NCBI RefSeq assembly: GCF_015355785.1
Contig: NZ_JADKYW010000006.1
Span: forward strand, 1-64,000
Source of the DNA: Arthrobacter gandavensis
GTDB lineage: Bacteria > Actinomycetota > Actinomycetes > Actinomycetales > Micrococcaceae
Direction of reading: 5' to 3'
DNA: 64,000 bases
The translations under genes were made by a program, and so were the position numbers. Under the pieces are notes generated by a model, which did no database searches, was not told the DNA's origin, and saw only the letters and a program-made list of their open reading frames with translations. The number at the start of each line of letters is the position of its first letter. The first letter of the stretch is position 1. Below, piece by piece: positions 19,580 through 28,979 of the stretch.

Positions 19580-20275
19580 TTAGCGGCGCCAGGCGTACTC
19601 GAGCTCGGGCCGTCCCGGCGATCCGTAGCGCGGGGTACGGAGGACGGCGCGCTGGGCCGTGAGGTGTTCGAGGTACCGCCGCACGGTGATCCGTGACATG
19701 GACAGGGCAGCGGAGACTTCTGAGGCGGACATCGGCGCTCCGGCCTGCTTCAGCGTCGCCGAGACGGCCTCGAGTGTTTCCGGAGAGAGTCCCTTGGGAA
19801 GCACTGCCGGCACCGCCGGACGGAGGGCAGCAAGCGCGCGGTCCACCTCGGACTGAGTTGCGGAGGAGCCCTGCGAGGCCAGGTTCGCGTGGAACTCGCG
19901 GTAGGCGCCGAGCTTGGCGCTGAATGCCGCGAAGGTGAACGGTTTGATCAGGTACTGGGCAATTCCCGCAGACATTGCCTGGCGCACGACCGGCAGTTCG
20001 CGCACCGCAGTAACGGCAATGACGTCCGCCGGAATGCCTGAACCCCGGATGCGGCGCAGCAGGTCCAGCCCGTGGAGGTCCGGCAGGTTCATGTCCAGCA
20101 GCACCAGGTCAACTTCCGCATTCGCTGCCTGCAGGAGCTTCAGGGCCTCGGCCGCGGTGTGCGCGATGCCGGCCAGTGCGTATCCGTCGGTGCGGCGCAC
20201 ATATTCTGCGTGCACCTCCGCCACTACCGGTTCGTCCTCCACGACCAGGACACGGATAAGCCTTTCCGGCGTCAT
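19580..20275 (-). CDS. CitB/DcuR-type response regulator
   Basis: A 231-residue response regulator. The receiver domain has the acidic pair in VEDEP, the phospho-acceptor Asp61 in LLDMNLPDLHG, and the conserved Thr/Lys in AVTAVRELP and YLIKPF. The C-terminal third is a helix-turn-helix of the CitB/DctR type (ALSMSRITVRRYLEHL). Its ATG overlaps the kinase stop by four bases. With the divergent dctA this is probably the switch that turns on C4-dicarboxylate uptake. Confidence 0.92.
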   Translation of the reverse strand: MTPERLIRVLVVEDEPVVAEVHAEYVRRTDGYALAGIAHTAAEALKLLQAANAEVDLVLLDMNLPDLHGLDLLRRIRGSGIPADVIAVTAVRELPVVRQAMSAGIAQYLIKPFTFAAFSAKLGAYREFHANLASQGSSATQSEVDRALAALRPAVPAVLPKGLSPETLEAVSATLKQAGAPMSASEVSAALSMSRITVRRYLEHLTAQRAVLRTPRYGSPGRPELEYAWRR

Positions 20276-21948
20276 CGGCGTGCTCCTTCGGGCAGCGGCA
20301 GGAGCACGGTGAACCGTGCTCCTGGTCTCTCCGGGGTTGAGTCCAGCCGGAGCGTCCCGCCGAGCCGGAGCACGGCCTGGTTCACGAGCGCGAGCCCAAA
20401 GCCGCGACCGCTTCCGGGCAGGGCGGCCTTTGTGCTGAAACCCTGCTCGAAGATCCGCTGCTGCGACTCCGCCGGTATTCCTGGCCCGCTGTCCCGGACC
20501 GAGAGCCGGAACGCGGGCTGTCCGCCGTCGTCCGCTACGGCCAGATGCACGGTGACCTTCGGATCCGGCAGGCCCTGGACCGCGTCCATGGCGTTGTCAA
20601 CGAGGTTTCCCACAATGGTTACCAGCTCGCCGGAGTCCAGCACGGCGGGCCCGGTGCCGTCTTCCGGGACCGCCTGGAGCTCCAGTTCCACATCGATTCC
20701 GCGCTCACGCGCCTGCGCTTTCTTGCCCGCGAGCAGGGCGGCCAGGGCCGGTTCGCCAACAGCGCTGACGACGTCGTCCGCCAGCTGCTGGGACTGCTCG
20801 AGGTCCCTGGTGGCAAACTCCAGTGCCTCCGCGGGGCGGTCCAGTTCGATGAGCGATACGACGGTGTGGAGGCGGTTGGCGTGTTCGTGCGCCTGTGCCT
20901 GCAGTGCGTCGGTGAGCGTCCGCATTGACTGCAGCTCTCCCGTCAGGGCTTCCACTTCCGTATGGTCGCGCAGGGTCGTTACTGTTCCCAGCCGTCTTGG
21001 TTCCCCGGACTTCCTTCCGCGGCCTGTACCGCCCGTCCCCGCGGCTACGGCGGGGGACTGGTTGATGACCAGGATGCGGTCTTTCGTGAAGTGGAATTCG
21101 TCAACGGCGGTGCGCCCTGTGCGCAGCAGTTCGGCGAGGGGAGCCGGAAGTCCCAGGGAGCCGAACCCGGTGGGGCTTTGCGCAGCCCCGGAAGGCAGCC
21201 CCAGCAGCTCTGCCGCCTGGTCGTTGCAGAGCACCAGGTCGCCGTCGTTGTTGATGAGCAGCAGGCCCTCCCGCAGCGAATGCAGTGCCGCGTCGTGGAA
21301 GGCGAAGACTCCCGCCAGTTCATCCGGACGCCGGTCCTGGGTGGTCCGGCGCAAATAACGGCTCAGCAGGAAGGAAGCCAGGCTTCCCCAGGCCAGGGCG
21401 GCAGTGGCAATGATGAACAGTCCCGGCAGCTCGGCATCACGGGCGATCGCCACGCGGTCCACGGTCAGCCCGGCCGCGACCAGTGCCCGGACCTCGCCGC
21501 GGCTGTCCAGGACCGGAACGATGGCTCGGACGGAGGGGCCCAGGGTTCCGGTGTACACCTCGGTGAAGGAGCTGCCGGTCAGCGCCTGGTCCACGGATCC
21601 GATGTACTGCCTGCCGATCTCGGATGCATTGCGGTGCGTGTAGCGTGTCCGGTCCGGAGCCATGATCGTGAGGAAATCCACATGGGCGGAGCCCATAACT
21701 GAGGATGCGTAGGGCTGGAGCGCGCTGCTTGGGTCAGCGCCGGCCACTGCTTCAAGTACGAACGGATCAGCCGCGATCGTCTCCGCGACGGAGAGCATGC
21801 GGTCCGCGGTTTCCTCGTAGCTGTGCTGCTCCGCCTGGACGTAGAGCGCCCAGGACAGCCCGGCGGACAGGCAAAGGATGAACGCCAACTGGCCAATGAG
21901 CAGCCGGCTGGCCAGGCTCCACTTGCGCAAGTAACTCCTTCGGCGCAC
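20272..21948 (-). CDS. CitA/DcuS-type sensor histidine kinase
   Basis: A 558-residue membrane sensor kinase. The first transmembrane helix is at about residues 15-35 (LLIGQLAFILCLSAGLSWAL). An extracytoplasmic CACHE-type sensor follows, then a second helix near residue 180. A cytoplasmic PAS region covers about 215-310. The H-box HANRLHTVVSLIEL is of the CitA/DcuS type, and the ATPase has NLVDNAMDAV and GSGRGFGLALV. The start is GTG. The family senses citrate or C4-dicarboxylates outside the cell. It is co-transcribed with the downstream regulator and divergent from dctA. Confidence 0.92.
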   Translation of the reverse strand: MRRRSYLRKWSLASRLLIGQLAFILCLSAGLSWALYVQAEQHSYEETADRMLSVAETIAADPFVLEAVAGADPSSALQPYASSVMGSAHVDFLTIMAPDRTRYTHRNASEIGRQYIGSVDQALTGSSFTEVYTGTLGPSVRAIVPVLDSRGEVRALVAAGLTVDRVAIARDAELPGLFIIATAALAWGSLASFLLSRYLRRTTQDRRPDELAGVFAFHDAALHSLREGLLLINNDGDLVLCNDQAAELLGLPSGAAQSPTGFGSLGLPAPLAELLRTGRTAVDEFHFTKDRILVINQSPAVAAGTGGTGRGRKSGEPRRLGTVTTLRDHTEVEALTGELQSMRTLTDALQAQAHEHANRLHTVVSLIELDRPAEALEFATRDLEQSQQLADDVVSAVGEPALAALLAGKKAQARERGIDVELELQAVPEDGTGPAVLDSGELVTIVGNLVDNAMDAVQGLPDPKVTVHLAVADDGGQPAFRLSVRDSGPGIPAESQQRIFEQGFSTKAALPGSGRGFGLALVNQAVLRLGGTLRLDSTPERPGARFTVLLPLPEGARR

Positions 21949-22118
21949 AACGCGCGTTCTGTTGTCCCGGCGGCGGGTTGCCGCGGGACCTCCGTGAACA
22001 GTATGAACACAACCGTGACCACCGTCACACGCTGGGGAGAGGATGTACCCGGATTACTTCCGGTTCCTGCTGCGCTTCGCCGCCGGGGCCCAGCTACCAA
22101 CGAAGCTAGGAGCATGCG

Positions 22119-23519
22119 ATGGCCTCTGCCACCATACCCGGCGGCGACCAGCCACCGGTCAAAGCCAAAAAGAAGGACCGGACCCACGTCCTGTACATAG
22201 CCGTGATCGCTGCCGTGGTTCTGGGCGCGGTCATTGGGCTGGTCGCGCCCGAAATCGGCAAGTCCATGAAGCCGCTCGGTACAGCGTTCATTGGGCTGAT
22301 CAAGATGATGATCGCGCCGGTGATTTTCTGCACCATCGTCCTGGGTATCGGCTCGATCGCCAAGGCGGCAACGGTCGGCAAGGTAGGCGGCCTGGCGCTT
22401 GGCTACTTCATCGTCATGTCCACCTTCGCGCTCGCCATCGGCATCGTAGTGGGCAACTTCATCCACCCCGGTGAGGGCCTGGACCTGCAGTCATCCGGTG
22501 CCGCGGCACCGGCAGCCCCGGAGGAGGACGGCGGGACAGTCGGATTCCTGCTCGGGATCATTCCCACCACGCTGCTGGCCTCGCTGACCGGCGAGTCGAT
22601 CCTGCAGACCCTTTTCGTGGCACTGCTGGTGGGTTTCGCGCTGCAGAAGATGGGCAAGGGCGGCGCACCGATCCTCAAGGGCATCGGCTACATCCAGGTA
22701 CTGGTCTTCCGGATCCTCATGATGATCATGTGGCTCGCACCGATCGGCGCCTTCGGTGCCATTGCCGCCGTCGTGGGCGAGACCGGCGTGCAGGCGATCG
22801 TCTCCATGGCCACCCTCATGATCGCGTTCTACCTGACCTGCGTGCTCTTCATCGCCGTCATCCTCGGAGGACTGCTGAAGATCGTCACCGGGTTCAACAT
22901 CTTCAAGCTGATGCGTTACCTCGGCCGGGAATACCTGCTGATCTTCTCCACCTCGTCCTCCGAGGTGGCGCTGCCGCGGCTGATCGCGAAGATGGAGCAC
23001 CTGGGCGTGTCCAAGCCGGTTGTCGGTGTCACCGTGCCCACCGGCTACTCCTTCAACCTGGACGGCACCGCAATCTACCTGACTATGGCCGCGCTGTTTG
23101 TCGCCTCCGCGATGGGCAAGCCGCTGGAACTCGGTGAGCAGATCTCCCTGCTGGTCTTCATGATCATCGCTTCCAAGGGTGCTGCCGGTGTTACCGGTGC
23201 AGGCCTTGCGACCCTGGCCGGCGGCCTGCAGTCCCACCGCCCCGACCTGATCGAGGGTGTAGGCCTGATCGTGGGCATCGACCGGTTTATGTCCGAAGCC
23301 CGGGCCCTGACCAACTTCACCGGCAACGCCGTCGCCACCGTGCTGATCGGCACCTGGACCAGGGAGATCGACAAGGATCAGGTCCGCCGTGTCCTGGACA
23401 AGGAACTGCCGTTCGACGAAGCCAGCATGAACGTCGACGCAGGGTCCGGCGAACCGGAGCCGACGGAGGAGTCCCGTGAAGTAGAGAGCGCGGTTCCCGC
23501 TGCAGGCAGCCGGTCCTAG
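22119..23519 (+). CDS. dctA: C4-dicarboxylate:cation symporter (DAACS family)
   Basis: A 466-residue permease with eight or so membrane helices. DAACS hallmarks are the serine-rich hairpin FSTSSSEVALPRLIAKME and the cation/substrate site PTGYSFNLDGTAIYLTMA. It is expected to import succinate, fumarate or malate with H+ or Na+. ATG 22119 has AGGAG seven bases upstream. The promoter region (21949-22118) is shared with the divergent sensor kinase and contains the inverted repeat GTGAC-CACC-GTCAC at 22015-22028, a possible regulator site. A glutamate substrate is possible. Confidence 0.9.
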   Translation: MASATIPGGDQPPVKAKKKDRTHVLYIAVIAAVVLGAVIGLVAPEIGKSMKPLGTAFIGLIKMMIAPVIFCTIVLGIGSIAKAATVGKVGGLALGYFIVMSTFALAIGIVVGNFIHPGEGLDLQSSGAAAPAAPEEDGGTVGFLLGIIPTTLLASLTGESILQTLFVALLVGFALQKMGKGGAPILKGIGYIQVLVFRILMMIMWLAPIGAFGAIAAVVGETGVQAIVSMATLMIAFYLTCVLFIAVILGGLLKIVTGFNIFKLMRYLGREYLLIFSTSSSEVALPRLIAKMEHLGVSKPVVGVTVPTGYSFNLDGTAIYLTMAALFVASAMGKPLELGEQISLLVFMIIASKGAAGVTGAGLATLAGGLQSHRPDLIEGVGLIVGIDRFMSEARALTNFTGNAVATVLIGTWTREIDKDQVRRVLDKELPFDEASMNVDAGSGEPEPTEESREVESAVPAAGSRS

Positions 23520-23556
23520 CCCGCGCCGGAAGCTGAGCCGACAGACAGAGGCAGAT

Positions 23557-23598
23557 AAAAAAGGAACGCTCCCGCACTTGGCGGGAGCGTTCCTTTTT
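23557..23598. terminator. Bidirectional rho-independent terminator
   Basis: GGAACGCTCCCGC pairs with GCGGGAGCGTTCC around the loop ACTTG, with six A on the left and five T on the right. The hairpin works in both directions and separates the convergent dctA and sodium:solute symporter genes. Confidence 0.92.
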
Positions 23599-23609
23599 GT
23601 GTTTAGCTG

Positions 23610-25142
23610 CTAAGCGCGGGAAGCGTCTGCCGCCCGGCCTGCTTCCGCGGTGTCCGGCTGTTCCCGGCCCGCTACCCGCGTCTCCCAGGCAGCCATCACC
23701 GCGGGGTCGGTCCGCGGAGTCAGCAGCGACACCACGAAGTACACCGCAGCGGAGGCGATGAGGCCAAAGTAGATGGGCTCGTTGGCGTACACGCCGTCAT
23801 ACGGTGCGTCTCCGGTGATTTCCAGATAGATCATGGTGGCAAGGGTGGCCACCGTTCCGGCGACCATGGATGCCGCGGCGCCGAAGCCGGTGCCCCGTTT
23901 CCAGAACAGACCGCCCAGGATCGCCACCAGCAGGCCGCCCACCAGGATGTCGTACGCAATGGTCAGGGCAGCTACCACGTCCTGGACCACAATGGCCAGC
24001 AGGATGGTCACGACGCCCAGGCCCAGGACCCAGGCCTGGCTGCGGGCGACGTCGTGCTCCGGGTTTCCGTCGGACGGGGCACCGGTGCCGGCGGACTTTG
24101 AACCGCCGAACCAGCTGCGGACGTAGGGCACGACGTCGGTGCGGGCCACCGTGGCGGCCGCAATGAGGGAACCGGAGGCGGTGGACATCATGGCCGCCAC
24201 GGCGGCGGCAAGGACCAGCCCGCCCAGCCCGACGGGCAGGATGTTCATGGCGACGTCTGCGTAGACGTCATCCTTGGACTCGATGGCCGGCAGGACGACG
24301 GAGGCGGCCATGCCGATCAGCGCCCCGGCGACGCCGTACAGGATGCAGTAGATGCCTGCGGCGGTGCCGCCCCAGCGCGCAATCAGCGGGGTGCGGGCGG
24401 TGAAGACCCGCTGCCAGATGTCCTGGCCGATCAGCAGGCCAAGCGTGTAGACCACAAAATACGTGATGATGCTCTGCGCGCCGATGCCCGTGATGCTGAA
24501 GAACTCGGCGTCAACCCGTTCGCGGATGCCTTCGATGCCACCGGCGTTGGAGAAGGTGAAGGGAAGCATCAGGGCGAACACGCCGATTGTCTTGATGATG
24601 AACTGGGCCATGTCGGCCAGTGTGATGGACCACATACCGCCAATGGTCGAGTAAATGAGCACGACGGCGCCGCCCACGGCGATTGCCAGCCAGCGGTCCC
24701 AGCCGAAGAGCACCACGAAGATGGTGGCGTAGGCGCCCGTGGAAGTGGCGCAGAGCATGAGGGTGTAGGCGAGCATGACCACGGAGGACATCCGGGTGGA
24801 ACCGGCGCCGTAGCGAAGCGACAGCATTTGGGAAACCGTGTAGATCTTCAGCTTCTGCAGCTTCGAGGCGAACAGCACGCTCAGCAGCAGGACACCGGTG
24901 CCGATCGCCACCACCAGCCACATTCCGGAGATGCCGTACTGGTAGCCGAGGCCCACACCGCCTACGGTTGACGCACCGCCCAGGACCACGGCAGCCATGG
25001 TCCCCGTGTAGAAGAGCGGACCTAGGCGCCTGCCGGCAACCAGGTAGTCACTTTCATTTTTGGTGCGGGACTTTCCCCACCATCCGAAAGCAAGCATCCC
25101 CACGAGGTAGGCCACAACGATCGCGGCATTTATATATTCCAC
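23610..25142 (-). CDS. Sodium:solute symporter (SSS family)
   Basis: About 510 residues with 12-14 membrane helices. SSS signatures include SDYLVAGRRLGPLFYTGT, GGASTVGGVGLGYQYGISG and YSTIGGMWSITLADMAQF. GTG 25142 is preferred because AGGA lies six bases upstream and homologous proteins begin close to the first helix (YINAAIVVAYLVGM). An in-frame ATG at 25214 would add 24 hydrophilic residues and sits behind a -35-like TTGACG. Next to dctA and the dicarboxylate two-component pair, a monocarboxylate or dicarboxylate substrate is plausible but unproven. Confidence 0.85.
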   Translation of the reverse strand: MEYINAAIVVAYLVGMLAFGWWGKSRTKNESDYLVAGRRLGPLFYTGTMAAVVLGGASTVGGVGLGYQYGISGMWLVVAIGTGVLLLSVLFASKLQKLKIYTVSQMLSLRYGAGSTRMSSVVMLAYTLMLCATSTGAYATIFVVLFGWDRWLAIAVGGAVVLIYSTIGGMWSITLADMAQFIIKTIGVFALMLPFTFSNAGGIEGIRERVDAEFFSITGIGAQSIITYFVVYTLGLLIGQDIWQRVFTARTPLIARWGGTAAGIYCILYGVAGALIGMAASVVLPAIESKDDVYADVAMNILPVGLGGLVLAAAVAAMMSTASGSLIAAATVARTDVVPYVRSWFGGSKSAGTGAPSDGNPEHDVARSQAWVLGLGVVTILLAIVVQDVVAALTIAYDILVGGLLVAILGGLFWKRGTGFGAAASMVAGTVATLATMIYLEITGDAPYDGVYANEPIYFGLIASAAVYFVVSLLTPRTDPAVMAAWETRVAGREQPDTAEAGRAADASRA

Positions 25143-25433
25143 ATTCGGTCCTGTCGGTTCGGCGGACTGGGGTTTGACGTGGACCTCTGCCTCGTATTGC
25201 CTTACAGTCAACATCTGTTTACCTAGACGCTAACCGCCTTTTCGAAAAAGCGTCAATGGTTTCAGCCAAACTCGTCACAGCGACCGCTCCCCGCGCCGCG
25301 CCTGGCGGAGGAACATTCGAGTTAAGGTTGAGCGTCAAGGCTCGCAGGTGTTGCGGCCCTTGATTCGCAGGATCCGAGTTGCACGGTTGTAACCTTGGAA
25401 AGGACAGCCAGCAGGACAGCTAGAGACGGAAGC

Positions 25434-26345
25434 GTGGATTTATACGTGAGCAGCGAACAGAGTTCCACAACTCTGCAGGACGAGGCGCAGGGCGCGGCCG
25501 ACGAGGCCATGGGTCCCACCGGCCGGCCGCTGACTGAGTTTCCGGAGCCTCCGGTCCTGACTTCCCACGGTCCGGCCCGCATCATTGCGATGGTGAACCA
25601 GAAGGGCGGCGTCGGCAAGACGACGTCCACCATCAACCTCGGTGCTGCGCTGGCGGAAGCCGGACGCAAGGTACTGCTGGTGGACTTCGACCCGCAGGGC
25701 GCCCTGTCCGCCGGGCTTGGCACCAACCCCCACGAGCTGGACGTCACCGTCTACAACGTGCTCATGGACCGGAAGGTGGACATCCGTGACGCGATCCAGG
25801 AAACGCATGTAGACAACATCGACCTGCTGCCGGCCAACATCGATCTCTCCGCCGCCGAAGTCCAGCTGGTCAACGAAGTTGCCCGCGAACAGGTCCTGGA
25901 ACGCGCGCTGCGCCGCGTCTCGGACGACTACGACGTCATCCTGATCGACTGCCAGCCCTCCCTGGGCCTGCTGACGGTCAACGCGCTTACCGCCGCCCAC
26001 GGCGTGATCATCCCGCTGATCTGCGAGTTCTTCGCGCTTCGTGCCGTCGCGCTGCTGGTGGAGACCATCGAGAAGGTCCAGGACCGGCTGAACCCGGGGC
26101 TGCAGGTGGACGGCGTGCTCGCCACCATGTACGACGCACGGACCCTGCACAGCCGGGAAGTCATTGGCCGCCTGGTGGAAGCCTTCGGGGACAAGGTCTT
26201 CGAGACCGTTATCAAGCGCACCATTAAGTTCGCCGACGCCACCGTCGCTGCCGAACCGATCACCTCCTACGCCGGAAACCACGCCGGCGCGGAGTCCTAC
26301 CGCCGCCTGGCCAAGGAACTGATTGCCCGCGGCGGCGCACCCTAG
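25434..26345 (+). CDS. ParA-family ATPase, xerD/scpAB locus
   Basis: A 303-residue deviant Walker ATPase. The Walker A motif KGGVGKT is at residues 57-63, followed by LVDFDPQGALSAGLG and LIDCQPSLGLLTVNAL. About 45 residues of disordered N-terminus precede the fold. It starts at GTG 25434 (GGAAG just upstream); GTG 25446 is an alternative. There is no parB gene here. This is the conserved actinobacterial ParA next to scpA/scpB, distinct from the ParA near the origin. It probably helps position condensin or chromosome regions. Confidence 0.9.
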   Translation: MDLYVSSEQSSTTLQDEAQGAADEAMGPTGRPLTEFPEPPVLTSHGPARIIAMVNQKGGVGKTTSTINLGAALAEAGRKVLLVDFDPQGALSAGLGTNPHELDVTVYNVLMDRKVDIRDAIQETHVDNIDLLPANIDLSAAEVQLVNEVAREQVLERALRRVSDDYDVILIDCQPSLGLLTVNALTAAHGVIIPLICEFFALRAVALLVETIEKVQDRLNPGLQVDGVLATMYDARTLHSREVIGRLVEAFGDKVFETVIKRTIKFADATVAAEPITSYAGNHAGAESYRRLAKELIARGGAP

Positions 26346-27207
26346 CGCCGCAGGGGATACGGCCGCCGCGGCCGGGTTTGAAGTCCGGCTGGAGAACTTC
26401 CGCGGCCCGTTCGACGTGCTGCTGGGCCTCATTACCAAGCATGAGCTGGACATCACTGAAATCGCGCTGGCCACCGTCACCGACGAGTTCATTGCCTATA
26501 TCCGGGCGCTGACTGCCTCCGGCCAGGGCTGGGCCCTGGACGAGGCGAGCGAATTCCTGGTCATCGCGGCCACGCTCCTGGACCTGAAGGCCGCGCGCCT
26601 GCTTCCTGCCGGGGACGTGGAGGACGACGACGACATCGCGCTCCTTGAGGCGCGGGACCTGCTCTTCGCCCGGCTGCTGCAGTACCGGGCCTTCAAACAG
26701 GTGGCCTCCCTGATGGCGAGCCGGCTGGAGGAAGAAGGCCTGCGCTTTCCCCGGGACACCGCACTGGAGCCGCACCTGGCTGCCATGCTGCCGGAACTGA
26801 TCTGGAAGACCAGTGCCGAGGAGTTTGGGCAGCTGGCACGGAAGGCACTCGAGCCCAAACCGGGGCCGCCCACAGAAGTTGGCCTGGCGCATCTGCACGC
26901 ACCGCGGGTCAGCGTGAGGGAACAGGCCCGGATCATCGGGGACAGGCTGCGGCAGGGCAGCCCCCTGACGTTCCTCGAGCTGACAGAGGGCGCCACCCCG
27001 CTGGAAGTAGTCGGCCGGTTCCTGGCCCTGCTGGAAATGTTCCGGGACGGTGTCCTGGCCTTTGACCAGCCGGAGCCGCTGGGCGAGCTGAAGATTACCT
27101 GGACCGGAACCGGCCCCCAGGGTTGGTCCGCCTCCGCCCTCACCGATGAATACGACGACGCTGATGAGGAGACCGATGCAGCCGCAGCTCTCGAACCGGG
27201 GTACTGA
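26323..27207 (+). CDS. scpA: Segregation and condensation protein A
   Basis: A 294-residue kleisin subunit of the SMC-ScpAB condensin. The N-terminal helix bundle is recognisable in FEVRLENFRGPFDVLLGLI, EFLVIAATLLDLKAARLLP and the acidic linker after it. The C-terminal winged helix includes LTFLELTEGATPLEVVGRFLALLEM. The only sensible start is TTG 26323 (AAGGA six bases upstream), lying 23 bp inside parA; no ATG or GTG occurs in frame before the conserved domain. It overlaps scpB as well. Confidence 0.93.
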   Translation: MPAAAHPSAAGDTAAAAGFEVRLENFRGPFDVLLGLITKHELDITEIALATVTDEFIAYIRALTASGQGWALDEASEFLVIAATLLDLKAARLLPAGDVEDDDDIALLEARDLLFARLLQYRAFKQVASLMASRLEEEGLRFPRDTALEPHLAAMLPELIWKTSAEEFGQLARKALEPKPGPPTEVGLAHLHAPRVSVREQARIIGDRLRQGSPLTFLELTEGATPLEVVGRFLALLEMFRDGVLAFDQPEPLGELKITWTGTGPQGWSASALTDEYDDADEETDAAAALEPGY

Positions 27208-27832
27208 AAACTCCGCCATGTCCAGCGAGGCTGTTGTGCAGGAGAGGCCAGGTGGAATACGGGCAGCCGCCGAAGCGGTCCTGATGGTGGCCAGCGAGCC
27301 GGTGGGTGCCGCAAGCCTAGCCGGCGCGCTGGGGATCGGCACCGCGGCTGCCGAAGAGCTCCTTGACGATCTGCGCAAAGAGTATGACGGCTATACTGGG
27401 GATGGACCTGACGGGCTGCGAGCCGTCGAACCGCGTGGTTTTGAGCTCCGGGAAGTTGCCGGCGGCTGGCGAATCTACTCCCGCCCCGCCTTCGCCGACG
27501 TCGTTGGACAGTTCGTCCTCGAAGGGCAGAGCGCACGGCTTTCCCAAGCCGCGCTGGAAACCCTGGCAGTGGTTGCCTACCGGCAGCCGGTTACCCGCGG
27601 ACAAATTTCGGCTATCCGTGGAGTCAACGTTGATTCCGTGGTCCGCACGCTGGTCCAGCGGGGACTGGTAACTGAATCCGGTACCGAACCCGAGACCGGT
27701 TCACTGCTCTACGTGACGACTCCGCTTTTCCTGGAAAAGCTGGGTTTGGGCAGCGTAGAGGAACTGCCGCAGATCGCACCGCACTTGCCCGGGCTGGAAA
27801 ACCTCCCGGAATTTGAAGAAACTACTTACTAA
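27176..27832 (+). CDS. scpB: Segregation and condensation protein B
   Basis: A 218-residue ScpB with two winged-helix domains, recognisable in FELREVAGGWRIYSRP and SQAALETLAVVAYRQPVTR followed by QISAIRGVNVDSVVRTLVQRGL. It binds the ScpA kleisin in the SMC complex. ATG 27176 has GAGGAG just upstream and overlaps scpA by 32 bp. ATG 27218 would be a shorter alternative. Confidence 0.94.
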   Translation: MQPQLSNRGTENSAMSSEAVVQERPGGIRAAAEAVLMVASEPVGAASLAGALGIGTAAAEELLDDLRKEYDGYTGDGPDGLRAVEPRGFELREVAGGWRIYSRPAFADVVGQFVLEGQSARLSQAALETLAVVAYRQPVTRGQISAIRGVNVDSVVRTLVQRGLVTESGTEPETGSLLYVTTPLFLEKLGLGSVEELPQIAPHLPGLENLPEFEETTY

Positions 27833-27856
27833 CCGCTACACCCGAAGGACTTCTCA

Positions 27857-28975
27857 ATGACACAGGCACCCCGTTCCGGCTCCGGCCGCAGTAATCCGCG
27901 CAGCGGCGGGGGAGCAGGCTCCGGCCGCGGCTTCGGCAAGGGCTCCAAGCCCGCCACCGGACGCACCGGCGGCCCGAAGTCCTCGGGCGGCGCAGGCGCC
28001 CCCAAATCGGGCGGCTTCAAGCCCGGCACTCCCAAGTCAGGCGCGCCCAAATCGGGCGGTTTCAAGGGCGGCGCACCCAAGGAAGGCAGCTTCAAGCCCG
28101 GTGGTCCCCGCACCGGTGCCCCCAAGGGGAAGGGCGGGGAGCGGGCCTTCCGCAACGAACGCTTCGGTAAGAACCTGGGCCCGGTGACCAGGCGTCCCTC
28201 GACGCGCCGCCCGGGCAAGCCGGTCATCTCCGAACACCATGACCCTGAGGGCGTCCGCCTGCAGAAGGTCATGGCCAGCGCCGGAGTTGCCTCGCGCCGC
28301 GTCTGCGAGGAAATGATCACCGAGGGCCGCGTGGAGGTCGACGGTGAAGTCGTCACCGAACTGGGCGTGCGCGTTGACCCCAAGACCGTTGCCATCCATG
28401 TGGACGGCATGCGCCTGCAGCTCGACGAGACGCAGAAGTACTACGTCTTCAACAAGCCGCGCGGCGTCGTCTCCACCATGGAGGACCCGGAGGGCCGTCC
28501 GTGCATCAGCGACTACCTCAAGAGCACCAACAAGCATGAGCGCCTTTTCCATGTTGGCCGGCTGGACACCAACACCGAGGGTCTGCTGCTGCTGACCAAC
28601 GACGGCGAGCTGGCCAACCGCCTCACCCACCCTTCCTACGAGGTGCCCAAGACCTACCTGGTGCAGGTGCGTGGCCCCATGGCCCACGGCGTCGGCGCCC
28701 AGATGCGTGAAGGCATTGAGCTGGAGGACGGGTTTGCCAAGGTTGATTCTTTCCGCCTGGTGGATTCAACCCCGGGCCACATCCTTGTGGAGGTTGTGCT
28801 CCACTCCGGCCGGAACCGTATTGTCCGCCGTATGTTCGACGCCGTTGGCCACCCCGTGGAGCGCCTGGTCCGCACCCAGATGGGACCGATCCGCCTGAAC
28901 GACCAGCGCCAGGGCAGCATCCGTGTCCTGGGACGCCACGAAGTCGGCCACCTGATGGCCGTCGTGGGCCTCTAG
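27857..28975 (+). CDS. 23S rRNA pseudouridine synthase, RluB/RsuA family
   Basis: A 372-residue enzyme. Residues about 1-125 are a Gly/Lys/Pro/Ser repeat tail (units like PKSGGFKPG), basic and probably disordered. An S4 domain follows (VRLQKVMASAGVASRRVCEEM). The catalytic Asp is D237 in VGRLDTNTEGLLLLT. C-terminal LHSGRNRIVRRMF is typical for RluB/RsuA. The gene sits 24 bp behind scpB, the standard order. The basic tail probably adds RNA affinity (inference). Confidence 0.93.
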   Translation: MTQAPRSGSGRSNPRSGGGAGSGRGFGKGSKPATGRTGGPKSSGGAGAPKSGGFKPGTPKSGAPKSGGFKGGAPKEGSFKPGGPRTGAPKGKGGERAFRNERFGKNLGPVTRRPSTRRPGKPVISEHHDPEGVRLQKVMASAGVASRRVCEEMITEGRVEVDGEVVTELGVRVDPKTVAIHVDGMRLQLDETQKYYVFNKPRGVVSTMEDPEGRPCISDYLKSTNKHERLFHVGRLDTNTEGLLLLTNDGELANRLTHPSYEVPKTYLVQVRGPMAHGVGAQMREGIELEDGFAKVDSFRLVDSTPGHILVEVVLHSGRNRIVRRMFDAVGHPVERLVRTQMGPIRLNDQRQGSIRVLGRHEVGHLMAVVGL

Positions 28976-28979
28976 TCCC

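Noticed and set aside
25215-25433. parS site near the ParA gene
   Set aside because: No sequence resembling the GTTTCACGTGAAAC consensus was found.
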